64,000 bases of DNA from Streptomyces sp. Mut1 (GTDB lineage Bacteria; Actinomycetota; Actinomycetes; Streptomycetales; Streptomycetaceae). The translations under genes and the position numbers were made by a program. Below are positions 27,126-36,438 of this stretch, in pieces (the first letter of the stretch is position 1; each line of letters opens with the position of its first letter). The notes under the pieces were generated by a model. It did no database searches, had not been told where the DNA came from, and saw only the letters and a program-made list of their open reading frames with translations. Location of the stretch: positions 496,001 through 560,000 of the forward strand of contig NZ_CP120997.1 in NCBI RefSeq assembly GCF_030719295.1, read 5' to 3'.

Positions 27126-28567
27126 CGGCGGCGGCCGGGGACACGCTCGTCCCGGACCCGGCGGTCGCCGTCCCCTTCGCGGGCGGCCGGACCGGCGACG
27201 CCCCGCTCACCTGGGGCCAGCGTGCGATCTGGCACGCGATCGGGCGCACCGCGCCCAACGACCACTACTTCAACATCGGCCGGGTCCTGCCGCTCGCCGA
27301 CCGGGGCGCTGTGGTGGACCTGCACCGGCTGACGGGCGCGCTCGCCGCGCTCGTCGTCCGCCACGAGGCGCTGCGCACCCGGATCGCGTCCGGCGACGGC
27401 GGAGAGCCGCGCCAACGCCTTTACTCCCAGGGGCTGCTGGAGGTACGCGTCCACGACGTGCCCGAACCGGCCGAGGCCCCGGGGGCGGCCGATGCCCTGC
27501 TGTCGTCCCTGGTCGCCCGCCGTTTCGACTACGCGGACGAGTGGCCCGTACGGTTCGGTGCCGTACGCCACGAGGGGCGGATCACGCATGTGGTGCTGGC
27601 GCTGTGCCATCTGGCCGCCGACGGGCACGCCGCCGAGGTCCTGGTCCGTGATCTGCGGCTGCTGGCCCGCCGCGGGTCGGCCGGTCCCGCCCGCGCCGGG
27701 AACCCTCTCGATCTCGCGCACCATCAGGCGTCCCCGGCCGGCCGCCGCTCGGGCCGGGCGGCACTCGCGCACTGGGAGAGAGGGCTCCGCGCGGCGCCCC
27801 CGACGATGTTCCCCACCCCGGTCGCCGAGCCGCGCACTCCCCGTTTCTGGACGGGCCGGCTGGTCTCCGCCGCGCTCCCCCGGGCCGTCGACGCGCTGGC
27901 CGCCGCGCACCGGGTCAGCGGCTCGACGGTGCTCCTGACCGCCTCGGCCGCCCTGGTCGCCGCCGGTCAGGGGCACCCGGTCGCGGCGGTCATGCCGATC
28001 GCGGGCAACCGCGCGGCCGAGGGCCACCGCACCCTGGTCACCACGCTGTCCCAGGACGCGCTGTTCGTGCTGCGCATGGACGAGGTGGCGGGCCCGGGCG
28101 CCGGCTTCACCGATCTTCTGGCGGGCGCCTGGCCGGCCGCGCTCGCCGGGTACCGGGCCGCCGCGTACGACCCCGCCGACTGGGACGCCCTGCTGGAGCG
28201 GGCGGCCGTGGAGCGCGGCACCGAGGTGCATCCGTACTGCTGCTTCAACGACATGCGTCTGGTGGAACGCCCGGCGGCGCCCGGCCGGGCGCCGCTTCCG
28301 GACGAACTCGCCGCGCTCCGGCGCCGCAGCGTCCTCGACTTCCCCGCCACCCAGGACCGCGTCGCCTGCCGGTACTGCCTGCACGTGAGCGGGGACGACA
28401 GCGCGCTCACCGTCACCCTGACCGCCGACACCGCGTTCCTGCCGCCGGACACCATCCATGCCCATCTGCGCGCCATCGAGGAGGTCGTCGTGACCGCGTC
28501 GGCCGGAGAGCCGCCCCTGCTGGCGGAGCTGCCTGGGCTCCTCGCGGCCGAGGGAGCCGTCCGATGA
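27122..28567 (+). CDS. Stand-alone condensation domain protein
   Basis: GTG 27122 overlaps the carrier stop (GTGA); 481 residues, the length of one C domain. APLTWGQRAIWHAIGRTAPN is the N-terminal core. The catalytic motif is C162-H163-L-A-A-D167-G168: the active second His and the Asp-Gly are kept, while the first His is Cys. It probably joins a group on the free carrier protein to the peptide, or acts as an acyltransferase or amide-forming release enzyme. A wax-ester-synthase-like acyltransferase of the same fold is a less likely alternative. Confidence 0.82.
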   Translation: MTAAAGDTLVPDPAVAVPFAGGRTGDAPLTWGQRAIWHAIGRTAPNDHYFNIGRVLPLADRGAVVDLHRLTGALAALVVRHEALRTRIASGDGGEPRQRLYSQGLLEVRVHDVPEPAEAPGAADALLSSLVARRFDYADEWPVRFGAVRHEGRITHVVLALCHLAADGHAAEVLVRDLRLLARRGSAGPARAGNPLDLAHHQASPAGRRSGRAALAHWERGLRAAPPTMFPTPVAEPRTPRFWTGRLVSAALPRAVDALAAAHRVSGSTVLLTASAALVAAGQGHPVAAVMPIAGNRAAEGHRTLVTTLSQDALFVLRMDEVAGPGAGFTDLLAGAWPAALAGYRAAAYDPADWDALLERAAVERGTEVHPYCCFNDMRLVERPAAPGRAPLPDELAALRRRSVLDFPATQDRVACRYCLHVSGDDSALTVTLTADTAFLPPDTIHAHLRAIEEVVVTASAGEPPLLAELPGLLAAEGAVR

Positions 28568-30477
28568 GCACGCCCCTCGTCCCGCGTCCGACGGCCCACG
28601 CGGACACGACGTCCTGTGTCCAGGGCGGGAGCATGCGTTTCGGGGTGACCGCGGGCGACGGCACCCCGCTGACCGGTCATGTCGTCGTGACCGACGCCGT
28701 CGCGGGGCGTCCGATGGCCCGCGCGGTGGTGCGCGGGACCGAGTGGACGCTCGACATCCCGCGGCAGTGGCCCAGTTCGCTGTACGTGGCCCGCTTCCAC
28801 GACGACCGCCCCGAGGAGCCGGAGCCCGAGCGGGACGCCGAACACGAGGTGTGGTTCGTCGTCCGCGCGGCGCGGCCCGCGGCCACCTCGTCGGTGCTCG
28901 TCTCCATCCCCTTCGCCACCTGGCGTGCCTACCACCGCGCGGGGCAGCCGGGCCGCAGCCTCTACTACGCCGAGGAGCCGGGCCGCGCCGCACGGGTGTC
29001 CTTCACCGATCCGGGGGGAGGTCCGCCGCCCGAGCGCTGGGAGGAACCGCTGCTGCGCTGGCTCCCCGGGGCGGGATACCCGGTCGAGTTCTGCTCCGGC
29101 CTCGATCTGGACGACGGCGGCGAACTCCTGTCCTCCTACCGGCTACTGGTGGTCAACGGGCACGACGAGTACTGGTCGGCCGGGATGCGCGACAGCGTCG
29201 AGACCTTCGCCCGCAAGGGCGGCAACCTGGCCTTCTTCGCCGGAAATACGGCCTGGTGGCAGATGCGCCTGGAGGACGGGGGCCGCACGATGGTCTGCCA
29301 CCGCGACGCCGCGGCCGACCCCGTCCGCGCCCTGGACCCGCGCCGCACCACCGTCGAGTGGTCCAGCTCGCCCGTCGACCGCCCCGAGAACTCCATGACC
29401 GGCGTCAGCTTCCGCAACGGCGCCGGTTCCTGGGGCGAGGGCATGGGCCTCATAGGCCGCGAGTCCTACACGGTGCGGTTCGCCGGTCACTGGGTCTTCG
29501 AAGGGACCGGGCTCCGCGACGGGGACACCTTCGCCCGGGGCGCCCTCGGGTACGAGACGGACGCCGCCGAACTCGACTGGTCGGCCGGTGTGCCCCGCGC
29601 CACGGGCCGCGACGGCACCCCGCGCTCCTTCGCCGTCCTCGCCACCGCCGACCTGCGTCACTGGCGCACGTACGGGCAGGGCGGCTGGGCCACCATGGGG
29701 GTCTTCCGGCTGGGCGCCGGCACGGTCTTCAACGCGGCCACCATCAACTGGGGGCGTGCGCTGGCCGATCCGGTCGTGGACCGGATCACCCGCAACGTGC
29801 TGGACCGGCTCGGCGGCAGGACTCCGCAGCCCTCCTGGCACACCGTCGGGCAGGCGCCCCGGCTGCGGGCGCTCGCCGCCTGCGAGGGGCTGCTCTTCGC
29901 CGTGGCCGAGGACGGCAGGACCCTGCTCCACCGTGAGCCGTCCGACCAGAACCTGCCGTGGTCCGTCTGCCCCGCGGCCCCGGGTGCCGCGCCCGAGATC
30001 CGGTGTCTGGCCGCCCCGCGTGAGGCGTGTCACCCGACGCCGCTGGCCCTGCTGGCCGTCGGCGCCGACGACCGGCTGTTCGTACGCGCTCCGGTGTCCG
30101 TGCCGGCCCCCTGGACCCCGGCGGGGAGGGTCCCGGCCGGGACGACGGCCCTGGCGATGTGCGACAACACGCTGTTCGCGGTGACCTCGCACGACGACAC
30201 CCTGCACCACCGTCCGGCGCTCCGCCCCGACGCGCGGTGGACGGCGCTGGGCCCCGCGGGCAAGGCGTCCTCGCTGACCGTGCTCAACGCACGCCTGTAC
30301 GCCGCCGGTCCCGACGGACTGCTCACCCGCCCGCCGGTCACCACCGACGCCCCCTTCACCCCGGCCGGTCCCTTCCCCTCCGCCAGAGCCCTCGCCTCGT
30401 ACGCGGGGCGGCTGCTGGCGGCGACGCACGACGGTCTCCTCGTCAGCCATCCGCCGGAGTCCACGCCGGTGGTGTGA
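28564..30477 (+). CDS. N,N-dimethylformamidase large-subunit-like protein with C-terminal propeller-like region
   Basis: ATG 28564 overlaps the C-domain stop (ATGA); 637 residues. Residues about 95-420 (VSIPFATWRAYHRAGQPGRS, LVVNGHDEYWS, GGNLAFFAGNTAWWQMR, FNAATINWGRAL) match the C-terminal domain of the dimethylformamidase beta subunit, a class I glutamine amidotransferase-like fold. The last 200 residues contain several weak repeats (LRALAACEGLLFAVAEDGRT, TTALAMCDNTLFAVTSHDDT, ARALASYAGRLLAATHDG) that look like blades of a beta propeller. Translational coupling ties it to the cluster, where it may cleave or form an amide. I saw no signal peptide. Confidence 0.8.
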   Translation: MSTPLVPRPTAHADTTSCVQGGSMRFGVTAGDGTPLTGHVVVTDAVAGRPMARAVVRGTEWTLDIPRQWPSSLYVARFHDDRPEEPEPERDAEHEVWFVVRAARPAATSSVLVSIPFATWRAYHRAGQPGRSLYYAEEPGRAARVSFTDPGGGPPPERWEEPLLRWLPGAGYPVEFCSGLDLDDGGELLSSYRLLVVNGHDEYWSAGMRDSVETFARKGGNLAFFAGNTAWWQMRLEDGGRTMVCHRDAAADPVRALDPRRTTVEWSSSPVDRPENSMTGVSFRNGAGSWGEGMGLIGRESYTVRFAGHWVFEGTGLRDGDTFARGALGYETDAAELDWSAGVPRATGRDGTPRSFAVLATADLRHWRTYGQGGWATMGVFRLGAGTVFNAATINWGRALADPVVDRITRNVLDRLGGRTPQPSWHTVGQAPRLRALAACEGLLFAVAEDGRTLLHREPSDQNLPWSVCPAAPGAAPEIRCLAAPREACHPTPLALLAVGADDRLFVRAPVSVPAPWTPAGRVPAGTTALAMCDNTLFAVTSHDDTLHHRPALRPDARWTALGPAGKASSLTVLNARLYAAGPDGLLTRPPVTTDAPFTPAGPFPSARALASYAGRLLAATHDGLLVSHPPESTPVV

Positions 30478-30531
30478 AAACGGGTGCGCGGGTTCCCCGG
30501 CCCCGGGGGCCCGGCTCCGTAGGGTCGGGTC

Positions 30532-31392
30532 ATGGTCGCAAAGGAGCCGCACGTCCGCCGTACGTCGCTCGCCGGCGCCTTCGCCCCGCAACTGGCCTGG
30601 GACACACCGCGGCACGCCCGCAAGCGGGGCTTCGTCGTGGTCGGTGCCACGCAGCAGGGGCAGCCCCTGCTGCACACGGGGCCGGAACACCTGCGCCGGC
30701 GGCTGCGTCTGCTCAACGTCGTGGTGTCGCTCTCCTTCACGGCGGGAGGCGCCCTCTTCATGGCCGGTGCGCTGTTCTCGCAGACGCGCGCGCTCGCGCC
30801 CCTGACGTGCGGCGTGATCTACCTGCTCGGCGGCGTCGTGTTCGTGGCGGGAGGCTGGGCCTCGTTCCTGCAAGCTGTGAACGCCCGTGACCTCACCGGC
30901 GCCTCCGCGCCGGGCGAAGCCGCCGTCCGTGCCTGGCGCTGGTGGTCCTACGATCCGCTCTCCATCGGGTGGCTGGCGACCTTCGCGCTGCTGGCCGGGA
31001 CCGTGGTGTTCGGCGTCGGCCTGGCGGACGCCTTTCTGCGGCACCTGTCGTCGGCGCAGTCCGACCGGCTCGTCTGGGCGCCGGACGCGATCGGATGCAC
31101 GCTCTTCCTGATCTCGGGGCACCTCTCGCTGATCGAGGTCTGCCGGGGCAGGGCCCGCCTGCTGCCGCACGATCTGGGGTGGTGGATCGTCGTGGTCAAC
31201 CAGACGGGCTCGGTGCTGTTCGCGGTGTCCGCCGCAGGCGCCTACGTCTGCCACGCGACGGACCGGGCGATCGACGCGGGGGTCGCCAACTGGGCGAGCG
31301 CGGTGGGCTCCGCGTGCTTCTGCGCCGCCGGGATCGCCCAGGCGTTCGAGCGCCCCGCGGCGCCGGTCAGGAGCGGGCGCCGGACTCGCTGA
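30532..31392 (+). CDS. Polytopic membrane protein, YrhK-like
   Basis: The 286-residue protein has a soluble N-terminal 60 residues and six hydrophobic segments arranged in similar pairs (GGALFMAGALF, GGVVFVAGGWASFLQ, GTVVFGVGLADAFL, GCTLFLISGHLSLIEV, GSVLFAVSAAGAYV, GSACFCAAGIAQAF). The repeated G-x-x-F-x-x-G pattern resembles the YrhK domain, whose function is unknown. It starts 54 bp after the cluster ends, with only a weak GGGTCGGG ribosome site. Its last 26 bp overlap the opposing gene at 31367. It is probably not part of the cluster. Confidence 0.75.
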   Translation: MVAKEPHVRRTSLAGAFAPQLAWDTPRHARKRGFVVVGATQQGQPLLHTGPEHLRRRLRLLNVVVSLSFTAGGALFMAGALFSQTRALAPLTCGVIYLLGGVVFVAGGWASFLQAVNARDLTGASAPGEAAVRAWRWWSYDPLSIGWLATFALLAGTVVFGVGLADAFLRHLSSAQSDRLVWAPDAIGCTLFLISGHLSLIEVCRGRARLLPHDLGWWIVVVNQTGSVLFAVSAAGAYVCHATDRAIDAGVANWASAVGSACFCAAGIAQAFERPAAPVRSGRRTR

Positions 31393-32020
31393 TGTCCCGG
31401 TAGAGGTGGTCCATGAGTTCGCCGACCTCGCGCAGTTCCGCGCCGGGGTTCTCCGTGTCCCGCACCGCACCGCGCAGCCAGTCGGCGGTCGCCAGGGCGA
31501 GTGCGGTGGCGTCGTCCTCGCGCCCGTCGCTGAGCAGGCCCTCGATCGCGGAGCCCAGTCCGGCCAGCGTGGCGTCCGTGGTGGCCGGTGTCAGGTGCTC
31601 CCGCAGGCCCTCCGGGTACGGGGTCCGGGCCCTGGCCCGGCGTACCGCGTCAAGGACGGCGGGGTCGTCGCTGTACCGGTCCAGGTTGCCCATGAGTACG
31701 TAGATCCGCGCCATGTGCCGGGGCAGACCGGGATGGCGGTCGAGCCAGACCATCAGCTCTTTCTGGCCGCCCAGGTGATCGATGAGAGGGGTCAGCCTCT
31801 CCACGGTTTTGTTGGGCAGGTCCCAGCGGTGCGGCAGCAACTCGGCGACTTCGTCGGCGAGTCGTGCCTCTTCGTCCGGTGTGAGGGTGCCGGAGAGGAA
31901 TCCGCCCACCAGTGGCATGTCCACTCCGAATCTGTCCGGCTCCTTCACAGATGTGCGCGAGGAGCCGTGTCGTCGGCGCAACAGTTCACCGGCACTCTTG
32001 AGGAGCGGCTTGTCGTGCAC
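31367..32020 (-). CDS. Conserved hypothetical soluble protein
   Basis: GTG 32020 has a perfect AGGAGG four bases upstream; 217 residues. The protein is mainly helical and charged, without membrane segments, Cys clusters or motifs that I recognise (GGFLSGTLTPDEEARLADEV, HLGGQKELMVWLDRHPGL, ATADWLRGAVRDTENPGAEL). It converges on the YrhK-like gene with a 26-bp overlap at the 3' ends. I cannot assign a function. Confidence 0.75.
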   Translation of the reverse strand: MHDKPLLKSAGELLRRRHGSSRTSVKEPDRFGVDMPLVGGFLSGTLTPDEEARLADEVAELLPHRWDLPNKTVERLTPLIDHLGGQKELMVWLDRHPGLPRHMARIYVLMGNLDRYSDDPAVLDAVRRARARTPYPEGLREHLTPATTDATLAGLGSAIEGLLSDGREDDATALALATADWLRGAVRDTENPGAELREVGELMDHLYRDISESGARS

Positions 32021-32243
32021 GGAACCTCCTGGTGGACGCCTTGGAGGGCGCTGCGGCAGTGGTGCGCCCCACTCTGCCGTCCACGTGTTGTCCTCGCGCG
32101 CCCGGTGGCCCGAATGAGTGCGATCTTCGGAGTCGGTATCGGGGCCCGCGGGCGTTACCGCGGAAAGGGCTCCGACAAAGGGAGCACCGCCGGGGTTTCA
32201 GCAGCTCAGACAGTCAAAAACTCAGTAAATCCGATGACCGGGA

Positions 32244-32261
32244 AATTGGGACTCCCCAATT
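32244..32261. promoter_or_regulatory. Inverted repeat upstream of the DUF6643-type gene
   Basis: AATTGGG (32244-32250) and CCCAATT (32255-32261) are perfect 7-bp arms around ACTC, 29-46 bp before ATG 32290 and so near the expected -35. The AT content of the arms stands out in this GC-rich region. It is probably an operator; the protein is unknown. Confidence 0.4.
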
Positions 32262-32289
32262 GGCACATCGTGGGCTTAACTTAGGAGGC

Positions 32290-32763
32290 ATGACCTCCCC
32301 CCGCTCCACCTACGGCGGCGGATACTACGCCGCGCCGTCGTTCCCCGATACTCCGATCTACGACTCTCTGGTCGCGGAGCGGGGCACCCCTCAGATCGCA
32401 CCGATCCGAGTGCCTGCCGCGTACGACACCGGCAACAGCTACCTGCCGGCGCTTCCCGCGGCTCTCCCGGCGCTTCCCGCGGCGCCGTCCCAGCCCCAGC
32501 AGTCGTACGGCTACCCCCAGCCGGCGGCCCAGCAGGGCTACACCCCGATGCAGCCCGCGCAGCTGCAGCACGCGCCGGCGCCCTACATTCCGCAGCAGCC
32601 CGCCGGCGGCCGCGGGATGTACCAGGCGCCCCCGCAGCAGCAGCGTCCGGCCCCGGGCACGGGCTACGAGTCGATGCGCCCGGCGGCGCCGCGGCCCGCC
32701 CCCGCGCAGTCGCCGTACGAGGACCCGTACGGCCGCCCCTACCAGGGCGGCCGGGGCTACTAG
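32290..32763 (+). CDS. Pro/Gln/Tyr-rich protein of the DUF6643 type
   Basis: The 157-residue protein starts MTSPRSTYGGGYYAAPSFPD, then PIYDSLVAERGTPQIAPIRV, followed by a long low-complexity tail rich in Pro, Gln, Ala and Tyr and ending in YQGGRGY. I recognise the conserved N-terminal half from streptomycete genomes (DUF6643); its role is unknown. AGGAGG lies one base before ATG 32290, unusually close, and an upstream start is not obvious. The tail looks disordered and could mediate weak self-association. Confidence 0.85.
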   Translation: MTSPRSTYGGGYYAAPSFPDTPIYDSLVAERGTPQIAPIRVPAAYDTGNSYLPALPAALPALPAAPSQPQQSYGYPQPAAQQGYTPMQPAQLQHAPAPYIPQQPAGGRGMYQAPPQQQRPAPGTGYESMRPAAPRPAPAQSPYEDPYGRPYQGGRGY

Positions 32764-33191
32764 GGCCTTTCGTCCGGGTCAGGCCGGGCCCGGGGACCCC
32801 TGCCGAAGGGGCGCTCCCTCCGCCCCGTGCTGAGCACCGTCCGCGTCCACCCGGTCGAAGCGCCGGCCGGGTACGCGGAGGGTGAGGCCGTCGTCGAGCC
32901 ATGGGGACTCGACGGGGGCCGCCGCGGGATGCTGGTCGGCGCCGGGGTCACGGTCGTCACGCAACGCCCGCATCCCCGCTCTGCGTCCGCCCGCCGACCC
33001 TCTGGCGCGCGGCCGGCCTGCCGCCGCACGGCGACCCGCTCCGCGCCCGGCCGATTACGTCCTCGGAGCCGGGAACCCACGGCGGCCGGCGGCGCGTTGG
33101 TCGGAGTGGGGCCACGGGCTCCTCGCGGCCCCAACGTGTGGGCCGCACCGTACGGGGCAGGGCCGATACGGACGGAAGGGGGTGCGGGACC
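32764..33191. other. 428-bp stretch without a convincing gene
   Basis: Two small frames cross this stretch: 32779-32973 on the minus strand (64 codons, containing SPWLDDGLTLRVPGRRFDRV) and a plus-strand frame from 32827. Both have fair G/C in third positions, but neither has a clear ribosome site. The minus frame reads more like protein and may be a real small gene. A ribosome site (GGAAGGGGG) for the next gene lies at about 33174-33182. Confidence 0.4.
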
Positions 33192-33797
33192 GTGCGAGCG
33201 ATGACCGGTGTCTGGCGCTGGCGCCACAATCCGCTGCGCCGTGCCACGGACCGGGCCGAGGCGTGGCTGGCGCTGACGGCGTTTCTCCTGCTGGTGGTGG
33301 CGGCGCCGGCGCTCGGCTGGCTCTGCGGTGCGCGGACCGACGGCGCGCTCCAGGCGGCGGTGCGCGCCCAGCGAGCGGAGCGCCATCTCACCACCGCTGT
33401 CGTGGTGCGCCGGGTGGCCGCCTCCCGTCTCGGCGCCGACCCCGAGATATCCAGCGGCCGCGTCGCACAGACCGCTGTTGTCGCCCGGTGGCACGCACCG
33501 GACGGGACCACGCGCAGCACCGTGGTCTCGACCGACTCGCGCGACGCGAAGCCGGGGGCGAAGGTCCGCGTCTGGACCGACCGGAAGGGCAGCCCCGCGC
33601 TGCGGCCGATGGACGCGCCGACGGCGCACACCCATGCCGTGCTGGCCGGTTTCGGCGCCGCGATGCTGGCCGCCCTGCTGATCGAGTGCGGCCGGCGACT
33701 GATCGTCCGGCGCATGACCCGGCGGCGTTGTACGGAGCTCGACCGGGCCTGGGCAGCGGTCGGCCCCGACTGGGGAAGAACCGGCGCCGGAAGCTAG
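33192..33797 (+). CDS. Rv1733c-like membrane protein
   Basis: GTG 33192 is preferred to ATG 33201 because GGAAGGGGG lies about 9 bp upstream; 201 residues. It has a first membrane segment (AWLALTAFLLLVVAAPALGW), an extracytoplasmic domain of about 110 residues (WHAPDGTTRSTVVSTDSRDA, VRVWTDRKGSP) and a second segment (HAVLAGFGAAMLAALLIECG), with a short basic tail. This layout matches the Rv1733c family of actinobacterial membrane proteins, of unknown function. The stop codon lies at the edge of a large palindrome. Confidence 0.8.
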   Translation: MRAMTGVWRWRHNPLRRATDRAEAWLALTAFLLLVVAAPALGWLCGARTDGALQAAVRAQRAERHLTTAVVVRRVAASRLGADPEISSGRVAQTAVVARWHAPDGTTRSTVVSTDSRDAKPGAKVRVWTDRKGSPALRPMDAPTAHTHAVLAGFGAAMLAALLIECGRRLIVRRMTRRRCTELDRAWAAVGPDWGRTGAGS

Positions 33798-33830
33798 GGC
33801 GGGTCGTTTGGATCCAAACGAAACGCCCTA
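33795..33830. terminator. 36-bp palindrome, likely terminator or operator
   Basis: TAGGGCG (33795-33801) pairs with CGCCCTA (33824-33830), and between them TCGTTTGGATCCAAACGA (33804-33821) is a perfect 18-bp palindrome; only GG/AA at 33802-33803 and 33822-33823 fail to pair. It starts on the TAG stop of the Rv1733c-like gene. A transcript would fold into a long stem, so termination is likely, but the perfect core could also be a protein site. Confidence 0.5.
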
Positions 33831-34017
33831 TGCCGTGTCCGCAAAGTCCGCCGGGCGGATGCCGGGACCTGCGGATCGGGTCAACTCCCGCCCGCCGCGC
33901 GCGCTACGGTGGACCGGCCCGCCCGTCGCTCTCCGGCCGGCGGACCCCGGCTGGTCGCTGCCGCGAGGCCGGTGACACGGGCAACACACACGCACGAGGC
34001 GGGGGCACGACAGCGCC

Positions 34018-36438
34018 ATGGCACAGGGCACGGTCCAGGTGACGCACACCGGCACATCGCGGTGGCGGCGCCGCACGGGCGAATACGCCTCCCTCACGGC
34101 TGCGCTGGAAGCAGCGGCGGACGGTGATGTGCTCACCGTCGCCCCCGGCACGTACCGGGAGAATCTGGTCATCGCCCGCGCCGTGACGCTGCGCGGTCCC
34201 GAGGGCTCCGTCGGTTCGGTGCGCATCGCCCCCGTCGACGGGGTGCCGCTGACGCTGCGCGCCTCCGCCGTCGTCCAGGACCTCCATGTGGAGGGACAGG
34301 ACTCCGCAGCCCCCGCCCTGCTGATCGAGGAGGGCGCCCCGGAGATAGCGGACGTGCGGATCGTGACCCGCTCGGCCGCCGGTATCGAGGTGCGGGGTGC
34401 CGCCCGGCCCTCCGTGCGCCGCTGCACGGTCGACAATCCGGCGGGCGTCGGCATCGCCGTACTCGACGGCGCCGGCGGGGTGTTCGAGGAGTGCGAGGTC
34501 GTCTCGGCCGGTCAGTCCGGGTTCGCCGTGCGCGACGGCGGGCGCCCCCGGCTGGAGCGCTGCCGGGTCCACCACGCCTCGGGCGCCGGTCTGTCCGTCA
34601 CCGGCGAGGGCAGTGCCCTGGAGGCCGTGGGCTGCGAGATTTACGAGATCAAGGGCAGCGGGATACAGGTGACCGCCCGCGGCTACGCCCATCTCACCGA
34701 CTGCACGGTGCACCGCACATCGGCGGACGGAGTCACGCTGGACACCGACGCGGTGCTCACGCTGGCCGACTGCGACATCCACGACATCCCGGAGAACGCG
34801 GTGGACCTGCGTTCGCGGGCGGTGCTCACGCTGACCCGCTCGACGGTGCGCCGCTTCGGCCGCAACGGGCTCTCCGTCTGGGACCCCGGCACCCGGGTCG
34901 ACGCCAACCAGTGCGAGATCCACGACAGTACGGGCGACTACCCGGCGGTCTGGGTCAGCGACGGGGCCACGGTGATACTGGACTCCTGCCGCGTCCACGA
35001 CGTGCCGGACGCCCTGTTCGTCCTCGACCGGGGTTCGCGCGCCGATGTCGTGGACAGCGATCTCTCCCAGGTCCGCAACACGGCGGTGTCGGTCAGCGAC
35101 GGGGCGACCGCGCAGCTCGACGACTGCCGCATCCGGGAGGCGTCGACCGGCGCCTGGTTCCGGGACCACGGAAGCGGCGGCACGCTCAACAACTGCACCA
35201 TCGACGCGGCGCAGACCGGCGTGATCGTCACCAAGGGCGCCGACCCGGTGATCGAACGCTGCACGGTGACCTCGCCCGCCGAGGCCGGCTTCTATGTCTC
35301 GGCCGAGGGCCGGGGCACGTTCAACGGCTGCCGGGTCACGGGCAGCGAAGGGTACGGCTTCCATGTGATGGAGGGCTGCCGGACGACGCTGACCCGGTGC
35401 CGCACCGAGCGCTGCGCCCGCGGCGGCTACGAGTTCCCCGAGAACACGGGGCAGGGGGGCGGTCCGGCCGTGGAGGACTGCACCAGCGACGAGAGCGGTC
35501 TGCGGACCGCCACTCCCCCGCCGGCCACCGTCCTGACGGCGACGCAGTCGACCCCGGGGCTGCTCGGATCGGTCCCCTCGCCGCGCCCCGTGGAACCGCC
35601 CGCGGTGGCGGCGCCGGCCGAGCCCTCGCGCACCTCCGGGGAGGTCCTGGGCGAGCTGGACGCGCTGGTCGGGCTCGACAGCGTCAAGCGCGAGGTGCGG
35701 GCCCTCACCGACATGATCGAGGTGGGGCGCAGGCGCCGGGAGGCGGGTCTGAAGGCGGCGTCGGTCCGCCGCCATCTCGTCTTCACCGGCTCCCCCGGTA
35801 CCGGCAAGACCACGGTGGCCCGGCTGTACGGCGAGATCCTGGCCTCGCTCGGGGTGCTGGAGCGGGGACACCTGGTCGAGGTGTCCCGGGTCGACCTGGT
35901 CGGTGAGCACATCGGTTCCACCGCCATCCGCACCCAGGAGGCGTTCGACCGGGCGCGCGGCGGGGTTCTGTTCGTCGACGAGGCGTACGCGCTGTCCCCC
36001 GAGGACTCCGGCCGGGACTTCGGCCGGGAGGCCATCGACACGCTGGTGAAGCTGATGGAGGACCACCGGGACGCCGTGGTCGTCATCGTCGCCGGGTACA
36101 CCCACGAGATGGAGCGGTTCCTCACCGTCAACCCCGGGGTGGCGTCCCGCTTCTCCCGGACCATCACCTTCAGCGACTACGACCCCGCCGAGCTGCTGCG
36201 GATCGTCGAGCAGCAGACCCGGGAGCAGGAGTACAGCCTGGCGTCCGGGACGGGTGAGGCGCTGCTGAAGTACTTCTCGGAGCTGCCGAAGGGCCCGGCC
36301 TTCGGCAACGGGCGCACCGCTCGCCAGACCTTCGAGTCGATGGTCGAGCGGCACGCCGGCCGGGTCGCCCAGCTCGCCGATCCGAGCACGGACGATCTCA
36401 CTCTGCTGTATCCGGAGGACCTCCCGGAGCTGCCCTGA
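34018..36438 (+). CDS. Right-handed beta-helix protein fused to a CbxX/SpoVK-type AAA+ ATPase
   Basis: The 806-residue protein begins with [20 protein letters not shown] and about 20 beta-helix coils (residues 20-490) with the repeating pattern of a short strand, then R/DCxVH and G-x-G/A, as in pectate-lyase-like and NosD-like folds. A Pro/Ala linker (about 500-540) leads to an AAA+ domain ([20 protein letters not shown], Walker A GSPGTGKT, Walker [13 protein letters not shown], sensor RFSRTITF) of the CbxX/CfqX/SpoVK/EccA kind. No signal peptide is seen, so the helix should be cytoplasmic. A remodelling ATPase with a solenoid substrate-recognition platform is the likely role; the partner is unknown. 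Confidence 0.88.
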   Translation: MAQGTVQVTHTGTSRWRRRTGEYASLTAALEAAADGDVLTVAPGTYRENLVIARAVTLRGPEGSVGSVRIAPVDGVPLTLRASAVVQDLHVEGQDSAAPALLIEEGAPEIADVRIVTRSAAGIEVRGAARPSVRRCTVDNPAGVGIAVLDGAGGVFEECEVVSAGQSGFAVRDGGRPRLERCRVHHASGAGLSVTGEGSALEAVGCEIYEIKGSGIQVTARGYAHLTDCTVHRTSADGVTLDTDAVLTLADCDIHDIPENAVDLRSRAVLTLTRSTVRRFGRNGLSVWDPGTRVDANQCEIHDSTGDYPAVWVSDGATVILDSCRVHDVPDALFVLDRGSRADVVDSDLSQVRNTAVSVSDGATAQLDDCRIREASTGAWFRDHGSGGTLNNCTIDAAQTGVIVTKGADPVIERCTVTSPAEAGFYVSAEGRGTFNGCRVTGSEGYGFHVMEGCRTTLTRCRTERCARGGYEFPENTGQGGGPAVEDCTSDESGLRTATPPPATVLTATQSTPGLLGSVPSPRPVEPPAVAAPAEPSRTSGEVLGELDALVGLDSVKREVRALTDMIEVGRRRREAGLKAASVRRHLVFTGSPGTGKTTVARLYGEILASLGVLERGHLVEVSRVDLVGEHIGSTAIRTQEAFDRARGGVLFVDEAYALSPEDSGRDFGREAIDTLVKLMEDHRDAVVVIVAGYTHEMERFLTVNPGVASRFSRTITFSDYDPAELLRIVEQQTREQEYSLASGTGEALLKYFSELPKGPAFGNGRTARQTFESMVERHAGRVAQLADPSTDDLTLLYPEDLPELP

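Noticed and set aside
32760..33635. 291-codon minus-strand frame across the 32.8-33.6 kb gap
   Set aside because: It opposes the well-supported Rv1733c-like gene and has poor protein character. Only a short minus frame at 32779-32973 remains a weak possibility.
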